NCBI RefSeq assembly: GCF_004310335.1
Contig: NZ_SIRS01000004.1
Coordinates: 225,763-289,762 of the forward strand
Source of the DNA: Hyunsoonleella pacifica
GTDB taxonomy: Bacteria; Bacteroidota; Bacteroidia; Flavobacteriales; Flavobacteriaceae
Reading direction: 5' to 3'
Length of the DNA: 64,000 nucleotides
This document shows, piece after piece, positions 35,223-44,551 of this stretch (position 1 is its first letter; every line of letters starts with the position of its first letter). A model generated the notes under the pieces. That model was given only the letters and a program-made list of their open reading frames with translations. It was not told where the DNA came from and did not search any database. Made by a program: the position numbers and the translations under genes.

Positions 35223-35873
35223 ATGAAAAGGCTGAATTTATTGATAATTGAGGATCATAAAATAATAGCTCGTGCCTATAAAAATATTTTGAATGAAATA
35301 GAAGATTATGAATTTTGTATAAATTTTGCCCAAAACTGTGATGAAGCTGTCGAACAGATATCAAGTGTTGAAAATGATATCGTTATACTAGATTTACAAT
35401 TACCTACATCAGAAAATAATAAATTTCTTAGTGGAGAAGATTTAGGGCTTTTAATTAGAAAAAAGACTCCTAAAACAAAAATTATCATTCTTACTTCAAT
35501 TACGAATCAAATAAGAGTTCTCAACATTGTCAAAGAAATAAATCCTGAGGGATATATGATAAAATCTGATGTTGATGTTAAAGATTTTAAAGATTCAATT
35601 CATAGTGTTTTACAAAGCAAGTACTTTTATAGCAAAACGATAAAAAAAACAACAGAAGTCATTAACTACAAAGGAGTTACTATTGATGATTTTGACCGAC
35701 AAATATTATATCATTTATCTATGGGTGAAAAAACTAAAGACCTTTATAAGTATATTCCATTATCAACGAGAGCTATAGAAGTTAGAAAAACCAAACTAAA
35801 AACACTTCTTGATATAAACAAAGACAATAATTTTAACTTAGTAAAAGCGGCAAAAAAACTGGGGTTTATTTGA
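35223..35873 (+). CDS. Orphan response regulator (REC plus HTH)
   Basis: Two-domain regulator of 216 aa. The receiver has the acidic pair EDH (residues 10-12), phosphoacceptor Asp57 in DIVILDLQLP, the Thr/Ser switch in IIILTSITN and the conserved Lys in GYMIKSD. The C-terminal 65 residues look like a LuxR/sigma-4-type HTH (DFDRQILYHLSMGEKTKDL and PLSTRAIEVRKTKLKTLL), although the usual LuxR consensus is weak. No histidine kinase lies next to it, so its partner is elsewhere. It is convergent with trkH, 6 nt away. Confidence 0.87.
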   Translation: MKRLNLLIIEDHKIIARAYKNILNEIEDYEFCINFAQNCDEAVEQISSVENDIVILDLQLPTSENNKFLSGEDLGLLIRKKTPKTKIIILTSITNQIRVLNIVKEINPEGYMIKSDVDVKDFKDSIHSVLQSKYFYSKTIKKTTEVINYKGVTIDDFDRQILYHLSMGEKTKDLYKYIPLSTRAIEVRKTKLKTLLDINKDNNFNLVKAAKKLGFI

Positions 35874-35879
35874 TATAAT

Positions 35880-37376
35880 TTATCTATTTCTCCAGAAAAA
35901 AGGTGTAAATAAGACTAAAACAGTAAATAATTCCAATCGTCCTATAAGCATTAAAAAAGAAGCCCACCATTGCGCTAATGGAGGTAAAGCAGCATAATTA
36001 TTTACAGGACCAAAATCTCCCAACGCAGGACCTACATTACCTAGACTAGATGCGGCTAAACCTATAGCTGAAGAAAAATCCATTTGAAACATAGAGAATA
36101 CTAAAGCTCCAATAATAAAAGAAAGCATATACAAAATAAAGAATGCCAATATATTAAAGACAATATCTCCAGAAATAGCTTTCATATTATAGCGTACAGG
36201 CAATATGGCACTAGGGTGTAATGCTCTTTTAAACTCTAGAAAACCATTTTTAATTAATAATAAATGTCTTACTACTTTTACACCGCCAGAAGTACTTCCT
36301 GCTGAGCCCCCTAAAAACATCAAACCAAAAAAGAAAACTACCAAAAATGGAGTCCACAGCGTATAATCTGCAGTTACGAAACCTGTAGTAGTGATAATAG
36401 CTAGAACTTGAAACAGCGCATGCCTTACTGCACTCTCTCCTTCTCCCCATACCATGGGATGCGCTATAGAAGAAACTGAGACATCTGCTTTAAAATAAAT
36501 TAACAAAGCAGCTATTGTTGTAAATATAGCGATGAACTTGAAATAAAGCTTAAACTCCTCATCATGCAATACTTTTTGTACCTTTCCTTTAAAAGCAAAA
36601 TAGCTTAATACGAAATTAGTTCCTGCCAAAAACATAAAAAGGATGATAATATATTGAATGATGGGTTGCCCATTCCAATATGCTACGCTAGCATTTTTTG
36701 TAGAAAAACCTCCTGTTGACACTGTACAGAGTGCATGATTTATAGCATCAAAAAAAGACATCCCTGCAACACTTAACAGAATAGTTTCTGCAGCTGTATA
36801 TCCAAAGTAAATCAACCACAATCGTTTAGCAGTATCTGTAATTCTTGGGTGCAATTTATCTGCACTTGGCCCTGGGGCTTCTGCTGCAAACATTTGCATA
36901 CCTCCTATACCTAAAAGCGGAAGAATGGCAATAGCTAAAACAATAATACCCATTCCTCCTATCCAATGCGTTAAACTGCGCCAAAACAGAATACCTTCAG
37001 GCATAGCTTCAATATCATTTAAAATAGATGCACCTGTAGTGGTATACCCAGACATGGTTTCGAAAAACGCATTAGTAAAACTTGGTATACTACCAGTAAT
37101 TACATAAGGTAATGTACCTGTTAGCGCCATTATTATCCAACCAAAGGCTACAACAATATAACCTTCGCGCTTATTCATTTCTTTGTTATGCTTTCTAGTA
37201 AATAACATAGCAAAACCGCCAAGTGCAAGGGTAACTAATGCTGCGATAAGAAGGTTTAACGTTACACCATCTTTGTACAAAAGACTTACTAATGTTGAAA
37301 GCAACATAAACCCTCCATTAAATAAAATGAGGAGCCCTAAAAAATGAAAAATAATTTTATAATTGAGTTTCATCAA
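35880..37376 (-). CDS. trkH: TrkH family K+ uptake protein
   Basis: Channel-like K+ transporter of 498 aa with four repeated M1-P-M2 units. Filter-like loops are FETMSGYTTTGASIL near residue 107, CTVSTGGFSTKNAS near 219, ITTTGFVTADY near 330 and SSLGNVGPALGDFG near 447. GGMGIIVLAIAILPLLG is typical. It takes up K+ through the membrane together with the cytosolic TrkA gating ring, encoded 12 nt upstream, so the two form an operon. Confidence 0.95.
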   Translation of the reverse strand: MMKLNYKIIFHFLGLLILFNGGFMLLSTLVSLLYKDGVTLNLLIAALVTLALGGFAMLFTRKHNKEMNKREGYIVVAFGWIIMALTGTLPYVITGSIPSFTNAFFETMSGYTTTGASILNDIEAMPEGILFWRSLTHWIGGMGIIVLAIAILPLLGIGGMQMFAAEAPGPSADKLHPRITDTAKRLWLIYFGYTAAETILLSVAGMSFFDAINHALCTVSTGGFSTKNASVAYWNGQPIIQYIIILFMFLAGTNFVLSYFAFKGKVQKVLHDEEFKLYFKFIAIFTTIAALLIYFKADVSVSSIAHPMVWGEGESAVRHALFQVLAIITTTGFVTADYTLWTPFLVVFFFGLMFLGGSAGSTSGGVKVVRHLLLIKNGFLEFKRALHPSAILPVRYNMKAISGDIVFNILAFFILYMLSFIIGALVFSMFQMDFSSAIGLAASSLGNVGPALGDFGPVNNYAALPPLAQWWASFLMLIGRLELFTVLVLFTPFFWRNR

Positions 37377-37388
37377 AGTAAGTTCTTC

Positions 37389-38738
37389 TTATAAGAATAG
37401 TTTTTCCACACCTTTTATAGAACGTAATAAACTACAAACCACAACCTTATCTCCTTCTTGTATTTTAAAATCGCCTAACGCAATATAACCTATATTACCT
37501 CGAATAACGCCCCCTATAATAGCAGAACGTGGAAAATCTATATTCTTTATCAACTTATTGCAAATAGCAGACCTAGATTTCACTTCAAACTCTAATAGCT
37601 CAGCATTCATATTACTAAGCTTTGTCATAGCTACAACCTCACCTTTTCTTATGTATCTAAAAATACTATTCGCAGCTAGAAGCTTCTTATTTATCAAAGT
37701 ATCAATTCCTATGGAATGAGACAACTCAAAATAATCCATATTCTCAACAAGAGCTATAGATTTTTTTACACCTTTAGATTTTGCTACCAAACAAGACATA
37801 ATATTGGTTTCAGAATTATCTCCTACAGCAATAAAAGCATCCATATCTCCTATACTCTCTTCATCTAAAACATCTACCTTTCTACCATCACTCTTAATTA
37901 CTAAAACATTTGGTAACTGATCTGCAATATCAAATGCACGCTCCTTATCCCCCTCTAAAAGCTTAATATTAAAGCCTTTATCACTTAAATCTTTTGCTGC
38001 TTTAAAACCAATTTCTGTTCCTCCCAATATCATCACACTTTTGATATCAGTATTGGTTTTCCCTGTTAATCTACATAATTCTTCTGCTCCTCCTTCTGAA
38101 GTGATAAAAACTACATTATCGCCTTCTTTAAAAATTGTATCTCCTCTTGGAATAAGCGTATACTGTGTACCTTGGCGCTGTATAGCAATAGGTATAAAAT
38201 GAATTTCTGGAAATATTTTAGCTGCTTCTTTAACATTTTTACCTACAAAAGAAGCTTCTTTTGATAATGTTAAGCCCGCCATAGTTAAGGCACCTTCTTC
38301 AAATTCATAAGTATCACTAAAAGATGATTGTCTTAAGGATAATTCAATCTCTGAAGCCGCTAAAGCTTCTGGCGATATAAGTTCATCAATACCAAATCGA
38401 GTAAAGCCAATTTCTTCTTTATTACTAATAAATTCATTATTAGATATTCTAGCAATAGTACGCTTGGCTCCTAATTGTTTTGCTAGAACGCAAACTGTAA
38501 TATTTGTAGTCTCTGATGCTGTAACTCCTATTAGTAAATCACAAACATCTACATTGGCTTCTCGTAAAATTCCTATTGAAGTAGCATCTCCACGAATTAC
38601 TTTAATATCTAAATGAGTATCAGCATAACTTAAACTCTCTTTATCAATATCTATTAAAGTGATTTCCTGAGATTCGTAGGACAATAATTTCGCCAAATGA
38701 AATCCAACCTCACCAGCTCCAGCAATTATTATTTTCAT
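37389..38738 (-). CDS. trkA: Trk system K+ transport regulatory protein TrkA
   Basis: Cytoplasmic gating protein of 449 aa with two RCK units. Each has an NAD-binding TrkA_N domain (IIAGAGEVGFHLAKLLSYES at the start, and SVMILGGTEIGFKAAKDL near residue 233) and a TrkA_C domain (GDTIFKEGDNVVFITSEGG and FKIQEGDKVVVCSLLRS). It binds NAD(H) and opens TrkH. It precedes trkH by 12 nt. A -7 element for the operon lies at 38764-38771. Confidence 0.95.
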   Translation of the reverse strand: MKIIIAGAGEVGFHLAKLLSYESQEITLIDIDKESLSYADTHLDIKVIRGDATSIGILREANVDVCDLLIGVTASETTNITVCVLAKQLGAKRTIARISNNEFISNKEEIGFTRFGIDELISPEALAASEIELSLRQSSFSDTYEFEEGALTMAGLTLSKEASFVGKNVKEAAKIFPEIHFIPIAIQRQGTQYTLIPRGDTIFKEGDNVVFITSEGGAEELCRLTGKTNTDIKSVMILGGTEIGFKAAKDLSDKGFNIKLLEGDKERAFDIADQLPNVLVIKSDGRKVDVLDEESIGDMDAFIAVGDNSETNIMSCLVAKSKGVKKSIALVENMDYFELSHSIGIDTLINKKLLAANSIFRYIRKGEVVAMTKLSNMNAELLEFEVKSRSAICNKLIKNIDFPRSAIIGGVIRGNIGYIALGDFKIQEGDKVVVCSLLRSIKGVEKLFL

Positions 38739-38763
38739 TCTGTAATAATCATAAAAAGTAGCA

Positions 38764-38771
38764 CAAAGATA
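38764..38771 (-). promoter_or_regulatory. -7 element of the trkAH promoter
   Basis: Minus-strand TATCTTTG matches TAnnTTTG, 25 nt upstream of the trkA ATG. No -33 TTG is seen at the usual spacing. Confidence 0.4.
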
Positions 38772-38861
38772 CTATAAAATAAATATCAGTACTCTAAATT
38801 ACTGCAATAACATTACGCTCTGTTTAAACATAAGCTTCTAGGTAAAAATCATTTAAATATG

Positions 38862-38869
38862 TAAGTTTG
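38862..38869 (+). promoter_or_regulatory. -7 element of the ubiE-porT promoter
   Basis: TAAGTTTG matches TAnnTTTG and lies 16 nt before the ubiE TTG start codon, implying a very short leader of about ten nucleotides. Confidence 0.45.
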
Positions 38870-38885
38870 CCAAAAAAATAGCGAT

Positions 38886-39611
38886 TTGTCTAAAATTAAA
38901 CCTTATAAGGATAGTAATCAAACTAAAAAGGAACAGGTTACTAAAATGTTTGACACTATTTCTGATAATTATGATGGGTTAAACCGTGTAATTTCATTTG
39001 GAATAGATGTAAAATGGCGAAAAAAAGTTGTAAAATTAGTTGATGCACAAAATGCAAAAAGCGTTTTAGATATTGCTACAGGAACAGGCGATTTAGCAAT
39101 TGCTATGGCAAATACTAAAGCTGAAAAAATTATTGGTTTAGACATTAGCTCTGGTATGCTAGAGGTTGGAAAACAAAAAATTAACACAAAAGGCTTATCT
39201 GATAAAATTGAAATGGTATTAGGCGATTCTGAAAACATGCCTTTTGAAGACAACACTTTTGATGCTATTACTGTAGCCTTTGGTGTAAGAAATTTTGAGA
39301 ATTTACAAAAAGGACTTAAAGATATTCTTAGAGTATTAAAACCGGGAGGCGTTTTTGTTATTCTTGAAACCTCAATCCCTACAAAGACTCCTTACAAACA
39401 GGGCTATAATTTTTATACCAAAAATATTTTACCTCTAATTGGCAGGATTTTTTCTAAAGACAGAAGTGCATATAAATATTTATGCGAATCAGCTTCAGCT
39501 TTTCCTTATGGCGAGGCTTTAAACAATATTTTACGAGAAATTGGGTTTATTAATGTTGAAGATTTTCCTCAAACTTTAGGGGTAGCAACAATTTATAAAT
39601 CATCAAAGTAA
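38886..39611 (+). CDS. ubiE: Demethylmenaquinone/ubiquinone methyltransferase UbiE
   Basis: SAM-dependent C-methyltransferase of 241 aa that converts demethylmenaquinone to menaquinone, the quinone used by Na+-NQR in such organisms. Motifs: VTKMFDTISDNYDGLNRVIS, SAM motif I VLDIATGTGDLAIAMA, and the UbiE-specific DAITVAFGVRNFEN. The start is a TTG, since the conserved N-terminus (MSKIKPYKDS) begins there and no ATG lies nearer. It is followed by porT after 2 nt, a pairing common in Flavobacteriaceae. Confidence 0.95.
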   Translation: MSKIKPYKDSNQTKKEQVTKMFDTISDNYDGLNRVISFGIDVKWRKKVVKLVDAQNAKSVLDIATGTGDLAIAMANTKAEKIIGLDISSGMLEVGKQKINTKGLSDKIEMVLGDSENMPFEDNTFDAITVAFGVRNFENLQKGLKDILRVLKPGGVFVILETSIPTKTPYKQGYNFYTKNILPLIGRIFSKDRSAYKYLCESASAFPYGEALNNILREIGFINVEDFPQTLGVATIYKSSK

Positions 39612-39613
39612 TT

Positions 39614-40342
39614 ATGAGACAAATTTTAATTGGTTTTGTTTTTCTTATATCTTTTCAAACAACTCAAGCACAGCTGTTTAAAAAAGAGAAAATCACTTAT
39701 GATGCAAATCAAGGTCGTGGTACTACCGATTTCAAATTTTTGCGTTGGGGTTATTTTTTAGGTATTAACAACTACGATTTTAATTTTGACTATAATCAAG
39801 ACCTACGTGATATTTATGTAAAAACCAGCCCTGGTTTTAGTGTAGGTTTAATAGGTAATATGAGGGTAAATAGTTTTCTTGATTTAAGACTTGAACCAGG
39901 ACTTTTTATTACTACAAGAGAGTTGTTTTATAGTGAAGAATATTTCCAGGGTGTAGATTTTAAAGAGTCTGACTTATCTCGTGAAGTAAAATCCACATAC
40001 ATACATGTACCTTTACTTTTAAAAATATCTACCAAACGTATAAATAATTTTAAACCTTTTATTATAGGAGGTTTTTCTACCGCCATAAATTTATCGAGTA
40101 ACGAAAACAACCCTGATGATAATAGCAAAGGGCAATTTAGAACCAAAAGCAGTCCTTTATTTTACGAATTAGGTTTTGGTATTGATTTTTATCTCTATAA
40201 TTTTAAATTCACTCCTTCTATTCGTGGTCTTTTTGGAATGGGAGATGAACTGGTAAGGGATAATGATCCTAATAGCCCGTGGACAAGCAATATTACCAGA
40301 ATGCAAACTAGAGGTATTTTCATCAACTTTACATTCCAGTAA
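39614..40342 (+). CDS. porT: PorT family outer-membrane protein of T9SS
   Basis: Outer-membrane beta-barrel of 242 aa. A signal peptide ends in FQTTQAQ, and the mature protein alternates amphipathic strands (FKFLRWGYFLGINNYDF, SVGLIGNMRVNSFLDLRLEP and so on) and ends in IFINFTFQ with a C-terminal aromatic. It matches the PorT type needed for type IX secretion and gliding in Flavobacteriia and gingipain export in Porphyromonas. It is co-transcribed with ubiE. Confidence 0.9.
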   Translation: MRQILIGFVFLISFQTTQAQLFKKEKITYDANQGRGTTDFKFLRWGYFLGINNYDFNFDYNQDLRDIYVKTSPGFSVGLIGNMRVNSFLDLRLEPGLFITTRELFYSEEYFQGVDFKESDLSREVKSTYIHVPLLLKISTKRINNFKPFIIGGFSTAINLSSNENNPDDNSKGQFRTKSSPLFYELGFGIDFYLYNFKFTPSIRGLFGMGDELVRDNDPNSPWTSNITRMQTRGIFINFTFQ

Positions 40343-40355
40343 ACAGATATTATTT

Positions 40356-40898
40356 TTAATTGATTTTAGTAATTCTAAAATTAAGTGTGGTTTCAGAGGA
40401 TGCTCCAGTTTGATTTAACCAAATACTATAATCTCCAGCAGGTAATGCACCAGTAAATCCTTGTGCTCCATTTAAATTTCCCATACTAGCTAAAATATCA
40501 TTACCTCTATTTGCAACACCATATACCAATCCTCCTAATAAATCACTAGCGCCAGTACTGGCTGCATCCGTTTGAAATGTATTTCCATTTACAATACCAA
40601 TAAACCCTGCATCGTCAGATGATTGGTAATCTTCAACAATTATTTGAGTCAATTCATATCCTGAAGGTACTGTAAATGTAAAGTAATCCACATCACTTGA
40701 AGATTGTGTTGTTGTAACAGTATTTTGTCCACCCACAAATCCAAGTACTGTGGGAGTAGTATTTGTATTAGCCAGATCTCCATTTAAATTCTCATTATAA
40801 TCAAAATTTTGTTCTGGTGGATCTACCGTAATATCATCATCGTTATTACATGCTGTGGTTAAAACTATGCCTAAGGCTAGTAAAAGAATCTTTTTCAT
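40356..40898 (-). CDS. Lipoprotein with PPC-like beta domain
   Basis: Exported lipoprotein of 180 aa. Lipobox VLTTACN is followed by an Asp-rich linker. The core looks like a pre-peptidase C-terminal (PPC)-like beta-sandwich: LGFVGGQNTVTTTQSSSDVD, YFTFTVPSGYELTQIIVEDY and LPAGDYSIWLNQTG. Such domains are usual in surface proteins of this phylum. The ATG at 40898 (MKKILLLALG) is a better start than one 60 nt upstream. It is convergent with porT, 13 nt away. Confidence 0.72.
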   Translation of the reverse strand: MKKILLLALGIVLTTACNNDDDITVDPPEQNFDYNENLNGDLANTNTTPTVLGFVGGQNTVTTTQSSSDVDYFTFTVPSGYELTQIIVEDYQSSDDAGFIGIVNGNTFQTDAASTGASDLLGGLVYGVANRGNDILASMGNLNGAQGFTGALPAGDYSIWLNQTGASSETTLNFRITKIN

Positions 40899-41012
40899 TT
40901 TTATATTTTTTAGGTTAAGATTATCATGATGTATGGGTCGAAAAAATATAACCATCATTTCAAAAATAAACGTTTAATCCACCCTAAAATTGTCATATAG
41001 ACAATGATCAAG

Positions 41013-41735
41013 TTAGATATTCCGTTTAAACTCACTTAATAAAATAGCTGTTGCAGTTGCTACATTTAAACTTTCGGTAGCTTGTATTTTTCCAAATCTA
41101 GGTATTGCTAAAGGTTTGGTAATTGTACTTTCTATAACTTTAGAAATTCCATTTGCCTCATTACCCATGACTAAAATACCCTCTTTAGGCAGTGTTGCAT
41201 TGTATACGTTATCTCCAGCCATAAAAGCTCCAAAAACAGGTAATCTTGTATCATTTAAAAACATATTTAAATCTACATAGCTAACATTTACGCGTGATAT
41301 TGAGCCCATTGTAGCCTGTAAAACTTTCGGATTATAACAATCCACCGTTTGTTTACTACAAACCAAATCTTTAATTCCAAACCAATCACACAACCTGATT
41401 ATTGTACCTAGATTTCCAGGATCACGTACATCATCCAAAGCTACTATTAACCCCTTATGAGTAATTGGTTTAGGCTTAGGTATATAAAAAACAGCTAAAG
41501 CTTTATTGGGGGTTTTTAAAAAACTAATGCGCTTTAAATCTACTTCTGAAATTAAATTTTCAATTTTGGCATCAATATTGAAAGATTCTGTCGTATATAA
41601 TTGATGAAGTTTAAAATGAGATTGTAGAAGCTCTCTTATTGTTTTAACGCCTTCGGCTACAAAGTAGCCTTCTGCAAGTCTATATTTTTTTTGACCTAAT
41701 CGGTTTATTAATTTTATTTGGTTTTTTGAAAGCAT
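41013..41735 (-). CDS. SpoU (TrmH/RlmB) family RNA 2'-O-methyltransferase
   Basis: RNA ribose methyltransferase of 240 aa with the SPOUT fold. It has an N-terminal substrate-binding domain (RLAEGYFVAEGVKTIREL) and the three SpoU motifs: LDDVRDPGNLGTIIRLCDW near residue 103, ILVMGNEANGIS, and ATESLNVATATAILL. The target may be 23S rRNA (RlmB-like) or tRNA; I cannot decide. Start at 41735 (MLSKNQIKLI) is preferred over an upstream ATG. It is divergent from tamL, the typical neighbour in Flavobacteriaceae. Confidence 0.92.
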   Translation of the reverse strand: MLSKNQIKLINRLGQKKYRLAEGYFVAEGVKTIRELLQSHFKLHQLYTTESFNIDAKIENLISEVDLKRISFLKTPNKALAVFYIPKPKPITHKGLIVALDDVRDPGNLGTIIRLCDWFGIKDLVCSKQTVDCYNPKVLQATMGSISRVNVSYVDLNMFLNDTRLPVFGAFMAGDNVYNATLPKEGILVMGNEANGISKVIESTITKPLAIPRFGKIQATESLNVATATAILLSEFKRNI

Positions 41736-41821
41736 CTCACAGAAATAGTTATGCAAACATAAAGAAAAAGCTAAACTATTTTTACTTTGGTTTAGCAGGG
41801 TAAATTTAATTTGAAATAGTG

Positions 41822-41829
41822 TATTTTTG
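41822..41829 (+). promoter_or_regulatory. -7 element of the tamL promoter
   Basis: TATTTTTG, 75 nt before the tamL GTG. No -33 TTG at the expected distance. Confidence 0.4.
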
Positions 41830-41904
41830 AACCTAACAGTTGTAAATTAAACCAATTAAAATGCAACTAAATTTTAACCTAAATCTATAACGGTTTTATT
41901 GTAA

Positions 41905-44421
41905 GTGTATTTAAAGCAGCATTTTATTAAAATATTATTATTTGTTATGCTTTCTAGCTGTTTTACATCTTGTAATACAGTTAAAAGAGTTGCTAAAGAC
42001 GAACACCTCTTAACCAATAATACGATTGTTATTGATGGTAAAAAGAATAAATCTGAACTCTTAAACAGTCTTATCTATCAAAAACCCAATAGCAAAATAC
42101 CTCTACGTCTTGGTATTTACAATTTGGCACGCCCAAATATAGATTCTATTCTCACAGATAAATTAACGGACTCTAGTAAAAAGGGGCTCAAACGTTTTTT
42201 ATCAAAGAAACAGTATTATAAAATGCAGGAGTCTAAATTACATTTTAACCAATGGCTTAAAAAAACTGGCGAAGCTCCTGTAATTTTAAATGAAGATAAA
42301 ACAAAAAAATCTGTAAAGCGACTTCAGGATTATTATATAAATAATGGATGGTTTAATGTTTCAGGAAATTACAATATTGAAAGAGGGGATAATAAACGTG
42401 CCGAAGTTACATACAATATTGAAAAGGGCCCAGCTTTTATTATTGATTCAATTTCCGAAAACATTGCTTCTCCTGCTGTTGAAACACTTTACCCAAGATT
42501 TAGAAAAAATGCATTAGTAAAAAAAGGAGAACAATACAAAACAATAAATTTTGAATTAGAACGAGAACGGATTTCTGGTTTACTAAGAAATCATGGATTA
42601 TTTCATTTTAAACAAGATTATATTACAGTTGAAATTGATACCATAGGCACCAACAATAAGGTAAATGTAAATTTCAACATTCAAAATAGAGCAGTAAGAA
42701 CACCTGATTCTATTTTACGAAAACCATTCAAAATTTTTAAGGTAAAAGATGTTAATGTTTATACAGACCATACTTTTGCCAATAAAGGAACTCTAGTTAA
42801 AGACTCTATTACCTACAACAATTTCAAACTTTATAGTTATGGAGACATGCGTTTTAAACCAAAGGCCATTACTGATGCCATTTTTATAGCGCCAAACTCT
42901 TTATTTAAAGATATTGATAGAACTTATACTTATAGACATTTAAACGAATTGCGAACGTTTAAATATCCTGATATTGAATATGTAGAAGAAAATGACACGA
43001 CATTAACTGCTAATATTTATCTCACACCGTTAAAAAAGTTTAGCCTTGGTTTTAGTACTGAAGCGTCAACTAGTAATATCCAAAGAGTTGGTCTCGCATT
43101 GAACCCTAGCTTAACCATTAGAAATATATTTAAGGGAGCTGAAACCTTTGAAATCTCAGGAACAGCGGCTATTGGTTCTTCTGTTGAACCAAATAGACAG
43201 GTAGGTGATCCATTTTTTGACATCAATGAATTGGCTCTAGATTTAAGATTAACAATTCCAAGATTATTTTCTCCATTTAATACAGAAAAAATTATTCCTA
43301 AATATATGTCTCCATCCACACGAATTACCTTATCAGGATCTGGACAAACCAACATTGGATTAGACAAACAAGCATTAAGCGGAATTTTCAGCTACAATTG
43401 GAGACCAAATACCAAAGTAACAAATCAGTTAGATCTTTTTAATATACAATATGTTAGGAACTTAAATACTGATAATTATTTTGATATATACACTACTTCT
43501 TTTAGAAGATTAAATGACATTGCACAATCTATAAATTATACAGGTGGAAGTGAACTCTCAAAACCTGAAGGTGCAGAAACCTTTATTTCTGACGTTTTAA
43601 ACAATAACACAGCCTTAAACTCAAGTGATGAAGATTTTAGAAGAGTTTCAGCAATTAATGAGCGTAAAGATAGATTAACTGAAGACAACTTAATTTTATC
43701 AACCAGTTTTAATTTTATAAAAGATAATAGAACTAGTTTGCTGGATGAAGATTTTTCTATTTTTAGATTTAGAATTGAATCTGCTGGTACACTTTTAGCT
43801 AATGCATCAAAATTATTAGGTTTAAAAAAAGATGCTAATGATAGGTTTAATATTTTTGATGTAGCATTTTCACAATACATTAAAACTGAATTCGACTATG
43901 TAAAGCGATGGGATTTAGGAAAACAAAACATATTTGCTATACGTAGCTTCTTTGGCATTGCTATTCCCTATGGAAATTCAGATAACATTCCATTTGCAAA
44001 AAGTTTCTTTGGTGGTGGAGCTAACGACAATAGAGCATGGACTGCCTATGCTTTAGGGCCAGGAAGCTCAGAAAGCACTGATGAATTTAATGAAGCTAAC
44101 CTTAAAATTGCTTTAAGTGCAGAACAACGCTTTAACTTGTTTGGCAGTTTAAATGGTGCCTTATTTGTAGATGCTGGAAACATATGGAATGCTCTAGATG
44201 ATGTTAACGATCCTCGTGCTACATTTTCTGGTTTAAATTCTCTAAGAGACATTGCTGTAGGTTCTGGCTTTGGATTACGTTATGATTTTAGTTTCTTTCT
44301 GTTTCGTTTCGATGTTGGTTTTAAAACTTACGATCCTTCTTATCGTGATGAAAATCGCTGGTTTAACGACTACAACTTTAAAAATGCCGTGTACAACATT
44401 GGTATTAACTATCCTTTTTAA
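41905..44421 (+). CDS. tamL: Translocation and assembly module lipoprotein TamL
   Basis: Omp85-superfamily outer-membrane protein of 838 aa. The start is a GTG; it yields a lipoprotein signal ending in SSCFTSC, as expected for TamL of Bacteroidota. Residues 30-380 contain POTRA-like modules (FNVSGNYNIERGDNKRAEVT, YTYRHLNELRTFKYPDIEYV). The rest is a 16-strand-type barrel, with GFSTEASTSNIQRVGLALNP at its start and FFGGGANDNRAWTAYALGPG near residue 700, the conserved L6-like loop of the family, and ends in YNIGINYPF with the terminal Phe. TamL works with TamB in outer-membrane insertion. Confidence 0.92.
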   Translation: MYLKQHFIKILLFVMLSSCFTSCNTVKRVAKDEHLLTNNTIVIDGKKNKSELLNSLIYQKPNSKIPLRLGIYNLARPNIDSILTDKLTDSSKKGLKRFLSKKQYYKMQESKLHFNQWLKKTGEAPVILNEDKTKKSVKRLQDYYINNGWFNVSGNYNIERGDNKRAEVTYNIEKGPAFIIDSISENIASPAVETLYPRFRKNALVKKGEQYKTINFELERERISGLLRNHGLFHFKQDYITVEIDTIGTNNKVNVNFNIQNRAVRTPDSILRKPFKIFKVKDVNVYTDHTFANKGTLVKDSITYNNFKLYSYGDMRFKPKAITDAIFIAPNSLFKDIDRTYTYRHLNELRTFKYPDIEYVEENDTTLTANIYLTPLKKFSLGFSTEASTSNIQRVGLALNPSLTIRNIFKGAETFEISGTAAIGSSVEPNRQVGDPFFDINELALDLRLTIPRLFSPFNTEKIIPKYMSPSTRITLSGSGQTNIGLDKQALSGIFSYNWRPNTKVTNQLDLFNIQYVRNLNTDNYFDIYTTSFRRLNDIAQSINYTGGSELSKPEGAETFISDVLNNNTALNSSDEDFRRVSAINERKDRLTEDNLILSTSFNFIKDNRTSLLDEDFSIFRFRIESAGTLLANASKLLGLKKDANDRFNIFDVAFSQYIKTEFDYVKRWDLGKQNIFAIRSFFGIAIPYGNSDNIPFAKSFFGGGANDNRAWTAYALGPGSSESTDEFNEANLKIALSAEQRFNLFGSLNGALFVDAGNIWNALDDVNDPRATFSGLNSLRDIAVGSGFGLRYDFSFFLFRFDVGFKTYDPSYRDENRWFNDYNFKNAVYNIGINYPF

Positions 44422-44515
44422 CATTTAGTGCTTTTAAGTAAAAAAACTATAACGTTTTAGCAATTAAAATTCTATTTTCATAATAAATACTTAAGTTAAA
44501 AACTATTAAAATGAT

Positions 44516-44523
44516 TATTTTTG
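44516..44523 (+). promoter_or_regulatory. -7 element of the fbaA promoter
   Basis: TATTTTTG matches TAnnTTTG, 28 nt before the fbaA ATG. Confidence 0.45.
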
Positions 44524-44551
44524 TTAATCAAATTAAAAACCACTTAAAACA

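Noticed and set aside
35880..38738. trkAH with the response regulator as a K+-sensing unit
   Set aside because: The regulator is convergent, belongs to another transcript and has no kinase; proximity alone is not enough.
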